NCBI GenBank assembly: GCA_003157895.1
Contig: PMKW01000024.1
Span: forward strand, 1-5,443
DNA length: 5,443 bases
Reading direction: 5' to 3'
From: Methanoregula sp.
GTDB taxonomy: Archaea > Halobacteriota > Methanomicrobia > Methanomicrobiales > Methanospirillaceae
Part shown: positions 1-5,370 of the stretch, in pieces
How positions within the stretch are numbered: position 1 is the stretch's first letter
Layout: each line of letters opens with the position of its first letter
Notes under the pieces: generated by a model
Database searches by the model: none
What the model saw: the letters and a program-made list of their open reading frames with translations, nothing else
What the model was told of the DNA's origin: nothing
Translations under genes and position numbers: made by a program

Positions 1-13
1 TTCTCTGTACCCT

Positions 14-112
14 CAGTACCAGCGTTTGACGACGGGGCCGGAACTAATCCATTCCCGGGTCCGCCCAATCCAAAGAGAGGCCTTGTCCGCACCATCACAC
101 GGAGACGCTGGA
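14..112 (+). repeat. Dispersed C-rich intergenic repeat, copy A
   Basis: This is one of four good copies of a repeat in the window; the others start near 946, 3613 and 5193. The upstream box CAGTACC lies at 14-20, the core TTGACGACGG at 26-35 and the downstream box CCGGGTCCGCCC at 55-66. Compared with copies B, C and D it lacks 9 bases between the first two boxes (5 bases instead of 14). The later part, around CCGCACCATCACACGG (86-101), resembles partial copy D' near 5150. It lies beyond the 3' end of the minus-strand methyltransferase gene. Family and function are not recognised, and the outer edges are approximate. Confidence 0.7.
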
Positions 113-130
113 AGACGCACAGGAATGAGG

Positions 131-145
131 GCAGGAAAAAACGAA
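131..145 (-). terminator. Possible oligo-T transcription stop after the methyltransferase gene
   Basis: On the minus strand a run of six T (plus-strand A at 136-141) starts four bases after the TAA stop codon at 148-146. Archaeal RNA polymerase commonly terminates at short U-tracts without a strong hairpin, so this is a reasonable stop for the leftward gene. No stable hairpin precedes it, so the call rests only on the T run and its position. Confidence 0.35.
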
Positions 146-733
146 TTATACTACGAAGGGGATTAACCGCTTGGTCCTCTTCATGTACTGGACATAATTG
201 TCGCCGAGTTCCAGGACCATGACCTTTTCCTCGATGTGAATGCGATATCCGATCGCGAGGCCGCTTATCACCACTATTGCGAGAACTCCCCCCCATGACT
301 GCAGCGCAACTCCGATTCCGAGCAGCACGATGAGTAATCCCAGGTAGGACGGATGGCGGATGAACCGGTAAGGACCGTAATCCACGACTTGCTGGTTCTT
401 TTGTGTGCCGACTGCCAGCGTGAAGAAACGCCCGAGGGTAACGATGGCCCATTGCCGCACGATTATGCCGATAACGATGAGGACGATGCCGGGATAGAAA
501 AACCAGGGTGGCAGCATTGCGGTAGTATTCATAGCAAGAAAAAATGCAATTATGATTGAAACGTATAATGACACACGCAGTACCAGGTTCGAACCATTGT
601 CTTTTATCGTTACCTCCTTCCCCCTTCGTTGCAGCCGGGGAATGATTCCGCCGCCAATGAGCTCGGAAAAAACCCAGAGTCCGACGATTGATACGAACAC
701 TATGGTTTCAAAGCCCGAAGAAAATAATGGCAT
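146..733 (-). CDS. Isoprenylcysteine carboxyl methyltransferase-family membrane protein
   Basis: A 195-residue integral membrane protein of the ICMT/phospholipid methyltransferase superfamily, which moves a methyl group from S-adenosylmethionine to a lipid or lipid-linked acceptor inside the membrane. The family signature is complete: GPYRFIRHPSY at 120-130, then the Glu pair at 168-169, Tyr180 and Tyr183, and the terminal RLIP at 189-192. The RHP and Glu region builds the cofactor pocket in this family. Hydrophobic segments lie at about 8-30, 50-70, 77-95 and 130-163, the last probably two helices. Length is normal for prokaryotic members. The ATG at 733-731 is the first start after an in-frame TGA at 748-746. 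No Shine-Dalgarno sequence is visible, so a leaderless message is possible. It is divergent from the thioredoxin-vWA gene, with 495 bases between the two starts. Substrate is unknown; prokaryotic members need not act on prenylated proteins. Confidence 0.9.
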   Translation of the reverse strand: MPLFSSGFETIVFVSIVGLWVFSELIGGGIIPRLQRRGKEVTIKDNGSNLVLRVSLYVSIIIAFFLAMNTTAMLPPWFFYPGIVLIVIGIIVRQWAIVTLGRFFTLAVGTQKNQQVVDYGPYRFIRHPSYLGLLIVLLGIGVALQSWGGVLAIVVISGLAIGYRIHIEEKVMVLELGDNYVQYMKRTKRLIPFVV

Positions 734-945
734 GCTTAGTAATAATCATGTAATCGACGGCTACATTAGATTTCCTGCCAGTATTACCATGAATAATGCA
801 TCCCGGCAAAATAATGAGGAATAATCCTGTTTCTCACGTCACGATCGTTTTCCACGGCACTTCCGGATGCCGGTCACGGGCTTCGCCGGAATTGCTTTAA
901 CCGCATTACCGATCTTCTCACGATTCCACACGACGCGGCCGGTCT
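734..945. other. Intergenic stretch without a recognised gene
   Basis: This is the left part of the divergent region between the methyltransferase and the thioredoxin-vWA gene. Bases 734-830 are AT-rich and should hold the leftward promoter, but no convincing TATA box stands out. Bases 840-945 turn GC-rich and lead into repeat copy B. An open frame at 867-1112 crosses the repeat; I do not accept it as a gene because its second half is simply the repeat translated and it resembles no known protein. Confidence 0.5.
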
Positions 946-1085
946 CAGTGCCCCTGGTTCCGGCAATTGACGACGGCCCCCTTCCCATCCGGTCCCGGGT
1001 CCGCCCAACCATCACAAGTCCGGGCCCGCCCCACAGTCACACAACCAGCACAGAAAGAGCCCGGACCGAACCATTAAACCCGGAG
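946..1085 (+). repeat. Dispersed C-rich intergenic repeat, copy B
   Basis: The upstream box CAGTGCC is at 946-952 and the core TTGACGACGG at 967-976, with 14 bases between them as in copies C and D. Downstream, CCGGGTCCGCCC at 995-1006 is echoed by CCGGGCCCGCCC at 1020-1031, an internal duplication offset by 25 bases. The tail around 1062-1083 (CCCGGACCG and TAAACCCGG) resembles the tail of copy C near 3757-3776. The copy sits between divergent genes and ends just before the putative promoter of the thioredoxin-vWA gene. Confidence 0.75.
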
Positions 1086-1098
1086 GAAAATTGTATAC
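1082..1098 (+). promoter_or_regulatory. Possible archaeal BRE/TATA element
   Basis: A purine-rich stretch GGAGGAAAA (1082-1090) is followed at once by TTGTATACT (1091-1099), resembling an archaeal BRE plus TATA box. Usual archaeal spacing would put the transcription start near 1120, about 110 bases before the thioredoxin-vWA start codon and almost at the ATG of the doubtful small ORF at 1122. GGAGG could instead be a ribosome binding site, but the TTG five bases after it opens only a five-codon frame. This is judged by eye only. Confidence 0.3.
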
Positions 1099-1121
1099 TC
1101 TTTCGTGAATAATGAGTTCCT

Positions 1122-1226
1122 ATGAAATATACGGTGGTTGTTAAAGTGCCTACGACCGCCGGTCCCCGCCACGCCCGGGATCGTACTGCATATCCCGCTC
1201 TGCAAAAACCGGCGGGTGGTGCGTAA
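1122..1226 (+). CDS. Doubtful 34-codon ORF upstream of the thioredoxin-vWA gene
   Basis: An ATG at 1122 opens a 34-residue frame that starts MKYTVVVKVP, is rich in Arg, Pro and Ala, ends in KPAGGA, and stops with TAA two bases before the ATG of the next gene. That tight spacing would suit a leader peptide or translational coupling, and a possible TATA box lies about 25 bases upstream. Against it, no Shine-Dalgarno sequence precedes it, it resembles no family, and any GC-rich stretch yields short open frames. It is not a displaced N-terminus of the next protein in any obvious way, because that protein already starts at its domain boundary. Confidence 0.2.
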   Translation: MKYTVVVKVPTTAGPRHARDRTAYPALQKPAGGA

Positions 1227-1228
1227 CC

Positions 1229-3493
1229 ATGCTCGACCCCGGCGTTGCAGCACCCGATATATCCGGTGCAAATATCAATCCCAAAGCCCCCGGGACCACA
1301 TTTTCCCTCGCGGCACTCAGCGGGAGGGTTATCGTTGTTATTTTTTTTGCCTGGTGGTGCCCTCATTGCGGCAATGAACTGAAATTCCTTCAGAAACTCT
1401 GGAAAAAATATCAGAAGCAGGACGTCGTGTTCGTCGCCGTCCACACAGAAAATGATGATGACCACGCCAGACAATATGGCTACGCGGATGCTCTGAGTGC
1501 CGCGAGGGAAAAACTGATAGCATCCGGCGTCCGGTTCCCTGGTATCCAGGACGATTCTGCGGATACGATTTTTTGCCACTACGATGGTCCGGGTTTCGGC
1601 TGGCCCCAGGTATATATCATCGACAAGGATCACGACGTCCACTCAGCGGTTTACGGCGAGGAGTCCGAATCAGCCACTGAAAACCGTATTCTCGATGCCT
1701 TCACCTCCCGGGACCCGATCGACCTCGAGATGGTCATCGACATGTCCGACTCCATGAACAATTCTGCATCGGCGGGGGTATCGAAGCTCGCGGTCATGAA
1801 ACAGGCCGCGAAGATGGTAGTCGATTTCTCCCATGCCCACGGGCTGACCAGCGATCGGATGGGGCTCGTATGGTTCACCGATGATGTCAGCAGGTACCCG
1901 ACCGGAAACACTCTCCTGCCGGTGATGGCAAACGCAAACGGCCTGAGGAACCGGATCGATGCGAAACATACGGGAATGTGCACCGCGCTGGGTGCCGGGC
2001 TCCAGACCGCGTTTGATGTACTCGGATCGAGTACCCGGAATCGGTTTGCCATCCTGCTCACCGACGGAATGCAGGATGTCGACCCCATGGTCCACTCGGT
2101 CGGCGGTCATTTTGAGATCATCGATGCGCCCGCTGAATATCACTGCAGCCGCACCTGCCCGGGGGTCGGGCCCCGGCCGGGGGTGAACATAACCAGTTAC
2201 AACACCCCGGTTCATACGATCGGGGTCGGGGTAACCGCTACCTATTCGCCCCTCTTAAATGACATCGCTGCCGCGACCGACGGGACGTACCTTGCCACCG
2301 TGGATCCCGTAAACGATCTCGCCCTGCTCTATTTTGTGGAAGTCTGCGCCTGCCTTGCGGGCGGATCACCTGCTATCATCTCTCATGCTGCAGGAACGTT
2401 CCGGCCGGAACAATGCAAGAGCACTCACCGGTTCTTCCTCAACAGGACGATCCGTAAGTTCACGGCAATCCTTTCCTGGCAGAAGCTGGGCGCCGGGAAC
2501 CTGATTTTCTGGCTCCGTGCACCTGACGGCACGGTCGTCGGCCTGCATAACCGGATAAAATACTATGACACGTATGTCATGGCAACCGTTCCCCTCCCCG
2601 TGGAACAGGATGGCAGGGAACTCCCGCGTTCCGGAGAGTGGGTGATGATTGTCCGGGGGAGTATCGGAAGCTCCGTGCCGTACCAGGTCCTGGTCATCGG
2701 CGAGGATACCGGGACCCACTTTGAGGTCGTGCATCCGCACAGGATGTACGAGGCCGGCGATGTTCTGCCCCTGAGGATCCGGCTCAAAGAAGGCCGCAGG
2801 TTCCTCGCCGAGCCCGCAGACATTGTCCTGCAGAAAAAGAGTCTGCGCGAACCCCTCACGGAACTGCTGGCCCGTTACCCATTCCAGCCGGCCCTGAAAA
2901 AAGCAAAGAAGGGGGAGTGCGAAAAGATCCCGGGCACCGTGCAGCTCGAGCCCAAACTCAGGGCCCTTGAAGCCGACCCGCGGTTTGCGGAGCAGCTCGG
3001 ACTGAACGTTATCACGCAGTCGCTGCGGGAGGGGACGCTCCGGTGCACGATCGATCAGAAGGGAATTACGCTCCCGGTCACGCTCACGGAACCGGGGGTA
3101 CATACCTACCGGATCGAGGTCCGGTTCGACACGGAGAAGAACGGCCCGATCTCCCGTGTCACGCTGGTGTCGGTGTATGTCGGCCCGGGTGCTGCCGACC
3201 CGGAGCGGTCGGTCGTTACTATGATCCCGACCGGATCGGGAAAAACGAACGGCCTGATGGTGATTGCTACCCCGAAAAACCCGGCCGGCCAGCTGATCGG
3301 CCCGGGGAGGAGCGCCGGTATCGGCCTGCGTATCGGGAAGGAGACGCCGGAGCATTCCATCGAGGATCTGCTCGACGGAACGTACCGGATCACGATCGGG
3401 CCCGGTCTGGCAGGTTCCGGAAAGAACCGCACGGTGACGTTGATGTTCAAGGATAAAATATTCTGGAAAGGAAAGATGCCAACGGTTTCCTAA
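1229..3493 (+). CDS. Thioredoxin-like domain fused to a von Willebrand factor A domain
   Basis: A 754-residue two-domain protein with a long C-terminal extension. Residues 1-155 form a TlpA/redoxin-type thioredoxin fold: the APD start motif at 8-10, FFAWWCPHCGNEL at 39-51 with Cys44 and Cys47 as the CXXC redox pair, and Trp125-Pro126 as the expected cis-proline. Residues 165-370 form a vWA domain with a full metal-binding MIDAS: Asp171-x-Ser173-x-Ser175, Thr252 and Asp279 in LLTDG. Such domains bind protein partners through a divalent metal ion. Residues 395-500 look like a beta-sandwich, and 600-754 is beta-rich and ends in a DGTYRITI repeat-like motif; neither is assigned. No signal peptide or membrane helix is seen, so a cytoplasmic site is the simplest reading. 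The ATG is preceded by GGTGGT at 1215-1220, an acceptable ribosome binding site; no earlier ATG, GTG or TTG lies in frame back to the stop at 1142-1144. Role unknown; redox action on a vWA-bound partner is inference. Confidence 0.92.
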   Translation: MLDPGVAAPDISGANINPKAPGTTFSLAALSGRVIVVIFFAWWCPHCGNELKFLQKLWKKYQKQDVVFVAVHTENDDDHARQYGYADALSAAREKLIASGVRFPGIQDDSADTIFCHYDGPGFGWPQVYIIDKDHDVHSAVYGEESESATENRILDAFTSRDPIDLEMVIDMSDSMNNSASAGVSKLAVMKQAAKMVVDFSHAHGLTSDRMGLVWFTDDVSRYPTGNTLLPVMANANGLRNRIDAKHTGMCTALGAGLQTAFDVLGSSTRNRFAILLTDGMQDVDPMVHSVGGHFEIIDAPAEYHCSRTCPGVGPRPGVNITSYNTPVHTIGVGVTATYSPLLNDIAAATDGTYLATVDPVNDLALLYFVEVCACLAGGSPAIISHAAGTFRPEQCKSTHRFFLNRTIRKFTAILSWQKLGAGNLIFWLRAPDGTVVGLHNRIKYYDTYVMATVPLPVEQDGRELPRSGEWVMIVRGSIGSSVPYQVLVIGEDTGTHFEVVHPHRMYEAGDVLPLRIRLKEGRRFLAEPADIVLQKKSLREPLTELLARYPFQPALKKAKKGECEKIPGTVQLEPKLRALEADPRFAEQLGLNVITQSLREGTLRCTIDQKGITLPVTLTEPGVHTYRIEVRFDTEKNGPISRVTLVSVYVGPGAADPERSVVTMIPTGSGKTNGLMVIATPKNPAGQLIGPGRSAGIGLRIGKETPEHSIEDLLDGTYRITIGPGLAGSGKNRTVTLMFKDKIFWKGKMPTVS

Positions 3494-3612
3494 AAAAATA
3501 AACGGCCACCCTTTAACGGTTGTGAACCATTTCCCATGACCCTCCGGGCAAGACCCTTCTCCGACCGGGAATCGTTCCTGCAAGAATGTATGACCCCACG
3601 TGCTCCTGACGC
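3494..3612. other. Intergenic stretch after the thioredoxin-vWA gene
   Basis: The stop codon is followed by an A-run (3493-3499) rather than a T-run, and I see no hairpin-plus-T terminator here. No gene or RNA is recognised before repeat copy C. Confidence 0.5.
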
Positions 3613-3776
3613 AGGGTACCGGCGTTGCTCAGTACCCTAAGTTCCGGCAATCGACGACGGGCCCCCTTTCATACCGGCTCCGGGTCCGCCCAACCACCAC
3701 AAGCCCGGCCCCGCCCCTCCGCACGCAACCGGCACGGGAATGGGTGAGGCTTCAATAAAACCCGGCCCGACCGGTT
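3613..3776 (+). repeat. Dispersed C-rich intergenic repeat, copy C
   Basis: The best-preserved partner of copy B. The upstream box CAGTACC is at 3630-3636 and the core, with one change (TCGACGACGG), at 3651-3660, again 14 bases apart; GTTCCGGCAA just before the core is identical in both copies. CCGGGTCCGCCC at 3680-3691 is echoed by CCGGCCCCGCCC at 3705-3716, the same 25-base offset as in copy B. The left end can fold as AGGGTAC (3613-3619) with GTACCCT (3632-3638) around a 12-base loop, so the upstream box forms one arm. Confidence 0.75.
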
Positions 3777-3935
3777 CAGCGGATTTTTCCCCATAGCCGG
3801 AAATTTCCAGTATCTTAAGCATGATCGCTCCGGATTTTTTCCCGGTAAGGAGCCGGAAATAATCACGGGACCGGATCCGGGGTCTGCCGGGAAGATCTCA
3901 AAAATTGCAAAGTATCCCAATCCTAATATGCCGCA
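3777..3935. promoter_or_regulatory. Palindromes and direct repeats upstream of the radical SAM gene
   Basis: This stretch is unlike the repeat before it and concentrates short symmetrical sites. GGAAATTTCC (3799-3808) and CCGGATCCGG (3871-3880) are perfect 10-base palindromes. AGCCGGAAAT occurs directly repeated at 3795-3804 and 3851-3860. GCTCC and GGAGC (near 3827 and 3850) can pair around a T-rich loop that includes T6 at 3835-3840. A weak TATA-like CTAATATG sits at 3923-3930. Together they suggest operator or terminator elements for the next gene; each alone could be chance. Confidence 0.3.
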
Positions 3936-4014
3936 TTGGAAAAACAATCTGCGAGTGCCAATCATGATGCGAATGAGTTCCGGCAGTCCGCAGGACTGTA
4001 CAATGATCGTATGA
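3928..4014 (+). CDS. Doubtful 28-codon ORF overlapping the radical SAM start
   Basis: An ATG at 3928 opens a 28-residue frame (starting MPHWKNNLRV, with one Cys) whose TGA at 4012-4014 overlaps the ATG at 4011 in the arrangement ATGA. ATGA overlaps often mark translational coupling, so this could be a leader ORF that delivers ribosomes to the radical SAM gene. It has no visible Shine-Dalgarno sequence and no recognisable homologue. If the enzyme really starts at the TTG at 3936, this frame is only a shadow. Confidence 0.2.
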   Translation: MPHWKNNLRVPIMMRMSSGSPQDCTMIV

Positions 4015-5087
4015 ATAATTCAGCCGGCCTGGGTTTTTTCAGGAATCATCTGGCGAATCGTATATTCAATTCTGTCAAGCGCCCGACATATGCGTATATC
4101 ACCATTACCGCGTTGTGTAATTCCCGGTGCAGGTATTGCGATTCGTGGAAAAATACCGTTATTTGTGAACCGGATACGGATGAATGGAAAGGAATTATCG
4201 ATGAGCTGGTCAGGATCGGTGTTGTGACTCTGACTTTTAGCGGAGGAGAACCGTTTATCCGCAAAGATTTATTCGAACTTGCGTCATATGCACGATCTCA
4301 AGGATTAATCACGATGGTTGTAACAAACCTGAGTTTATTCAAAGAATCTCATATAGAAAAAATTGCAGAGAGTTTTGATTTTTTCGGCATTTCGATAGAC
4401 AGTACACAACCAGAGGTTTATAAAGAAATCAGGGGTGTGGACTGGCTGGAACGAATTAAAGGAAATGTTCGTACCCTGATGGCCGGCCTCACTGAGTTAA
4501 AGGCCGAAGTGCAGGTTTGCGGGATGGTTACGATAAGTAACCGGAATGCCCATGAAATGCATGAGATACTTCACCTGATTTTTGATGATCTCGGCATGGA
4601 TACCATCTCTTTTAATTTACTCGATTCCAGTGGCGGTACAACTGCGGGAGAACTTACACCCACAGAGGATCAGATACAGTATTGCAGCAGGATAATTTCC
4701 GATCACAAGTCATTGTATCCCATCAGTAATTCCACCCGCTTTCTTAGCCAGATTGGAAATTTCGATTACCGGTGCAATCCCTGGAAATGTGTTCAGATAA
4801 ATGAAAACGGTTTATTGCTGTCCCCCTGCCTTTTCATCTCAGGGAAACCTGACATTTTCCCGGAGGGAAGAAAAACAGACTTATGCAAAAATAAATTATC
4901 AGATGTATGGAGAGAACAACAAAAAATCTATTCACAATACGCCGATTGTAAATTGTGTAACCTTGGTTGTGTTGCTGAATCTGCATGGTCAACCTACGAT
5001 TTGCAATTTATCATACAGGATAGTTTTTTTGGCATGATCTGGCCCCCCATGAAACGAATACATGAACGAAATTGCAGGACGGGATAG
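4011..5087 (+). CDS. Radical SAM enzyme with SPASM/twitch-like C-terminus
   Basis: A radical S-adenosylmethionine enzyme: a [4Fe-4S] cluster splits SAM to a 5'-deoxyadenosyl radical for substrate chemistry. Counting from the in-frame TTG at 3936 (383 residues), the cluster motif CNSRCRYC is at 61-68, the SAM-binding GGEP at 103-106 and a GISID strand at 151-155. A C-terminal group, Cys280, Cys285, Gly292, Cys298, Cys338, Cys341 and Cys345, resembles a SPASM or twitch region holding one or more auxiliary clusters, but it does not match the full seven-cysteine SPASM spacing. I prefer the ATG at 4011 (358 residues), which puts the motif about 36 residues in and overlaps a small ORF as ATGA; neither start has a clear ribosome binding site. 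Base composition is AT-rich (24/60 GC at 4261-4320, 20/60 at 4921-4980) against 36/60 at 2101-2160 in the vWA gene, suggesting transfer. Relatives modify peptides or make cofactors; the substrate here is unknown. Confidence 0.92.
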   Translation: MNNSAGLGFFRNHLANRIFNSVKRPTYAYITITALCNSRCRYCDSWKNTVICEPDTDEWKGIIDELVRIGVVTLTFSGGEPFIRKDLFELASYARSQGLITMVVTNLSLFKESHIEKIAESFDFFGISIDSTQPEVYKEIRGVDWLERIKGNVRTLMAGLTELKAEVQVCGMVTISNRNAHEMHEILHLIFDDLGMDTISFNLLDSSGGTTAGELTPTEDQIQYCSRIISDHKSLYPISNSTRFLSQIGNFDYRCNPWKCVQINENGLLLSPCLFISGKPDIFPEGRKTDLCKNKLSDVWREQQKIYSQYADCKLCNLGCVAESAWSTYDLQFIIQDSFFGMIWPPMKRIHERNCRTG

Positions 5088-5106
5088 TACTTATTGATCC
5101 AGTACT
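5086..5106 (+). other. Hairpin at the end of the radical SAM gene
   Basis: AGTACT at 5086-5091, starting inside the TAG stop codon, pairs with AGTACT at 5101-5106 around a nine-base loop. The hexamer is itself a palindrome, so it also reads as a direct repeat. No T-run follows, so a terminator role is weak. The second AGTACT coincides with the upstream box of partial repeat D'. Confidence 0.35.
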
Positions 5107-5165
5107 CCCCATTGGTTCCGGGTCCGTTAATCGAGAGAGAGGAAGGGGCCGCACCACGCGTAAAT
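5100..5165 (+). repeat. Partial dispersed repeat, copy D'
   Basis: CAGTACT at 5100-5106 stands for the upstream box and CCGGGTCCG at 5118-5126 for the downstream box. The core TTGACGACGG is missing apart from a leading ATTG at 5111-5114, as if about 20 bases were deleted. The following GAGAGAGGAAGGGGCCGCAC resembles the same part of copy A (74-91). It lies directly in front of copy D in the same orientation. Confidence 0.5.
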
Positions 5166-5192
5166 CACGACCCGTCAGTACCGGTCATTTTT

Positions 5193-5290
5193 CAGTGCCT
5201 ACACTCAGGGCCATTGACGACGGCCCCCTCCACATTCCGGTCCGTGTCCCTCAATCAGAGAGAGCCCCGCCACCGCACGCATGAAGGCGG
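5193..5290 (+). repeat. Dispersed C-rich intergenic repeat, copy D
   Basis: The upstream box CAGTGCC is at 5193-5199 and the core TTGACGACGG at 5214-5223, 14 bases apart as in copies B and C. The downstream box is decayed (CCGGTCCGTGTCCCTCAATC near 5238-5257), but the end CCGCCACCGCACGCA near 5268-5282 matches copy C near 3712-3726. It lies downstream of the radical SAM gene; a T5 run at 5188-5192 just before it is a possible U-tract stop. Confidence 0.65.
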
Positions 5291-5326
5291 CATGGTGGGG
5301 ATCCTTCGCGTTCCGGAAACAGATTG

Positions 5327-5370
5327 GAGGGGGGGTTCCCGGCCTACCCCCCTCACCCGTGCGGTGTTTT
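5327..5370 (+). terminator. GC-rich hairpin, possible terminator or structured element
   Basis: GAGGGGGG (5327-5334) pairs perfectly with CCCCCCTC (5347-5354), eight base pairs around a 12-base loop, with T4 at 5367-5370 after a short gap. The stem is the strongest simple hairpin in the window. The gap to the T-run and the distance from the radical SAM stop (about 240 bases) make a terminator role uncertain. It may belong to a gene beyond the window. Confidence 0.35.

Noticed and set aside
972..1010. Possible G-quadruplex on the minus strand of repeat copy B
   Set aside because: Four G-tracts with loops of 7, 7 and 2 occur in copy B, but the tracts are broken in copies A and C, so it is not a conserved feature of the repeat.
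867..1112. Plus-strand 81-codon frame across repeat copy B
   Set aside because: Its second half is the repeat in translation, it has no ribosome binding site or homologous look, and equivalent frames are interrupted in other copies.
1037..1642. Minus-strand open frame of 201 codons
   Set aside because: It covers the antisense of the thioredoxin domain and repeat copy B; the plus-strand protein has conserved catalytic motifs and this frame has none.
3226..3249. Walker A-like PTGSGKT in the C-terminal part of the vWA protein
   Set aside because: The first glycine of GxxxxGK[ST] is absent (isoleucine there) and no other nucleotide-binding motif follows; it sits in a beta-rich region.
2366..3583. 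Long minus-strand open frame (405 codons) opposite the thioredoxin-vWA gene
   Set aside because: It lies antisense to a gene with clear domains, shows no recognisable family, and is rich in Arg, Pro and Gly as expected of a shadow frame in GC-rich coding DNA.
14..5290. CRISPR array
   Set aside because: The repeated units are long, divergent and separated by whole genes; there are no short identical repeats with regular spacers and no cas genes.
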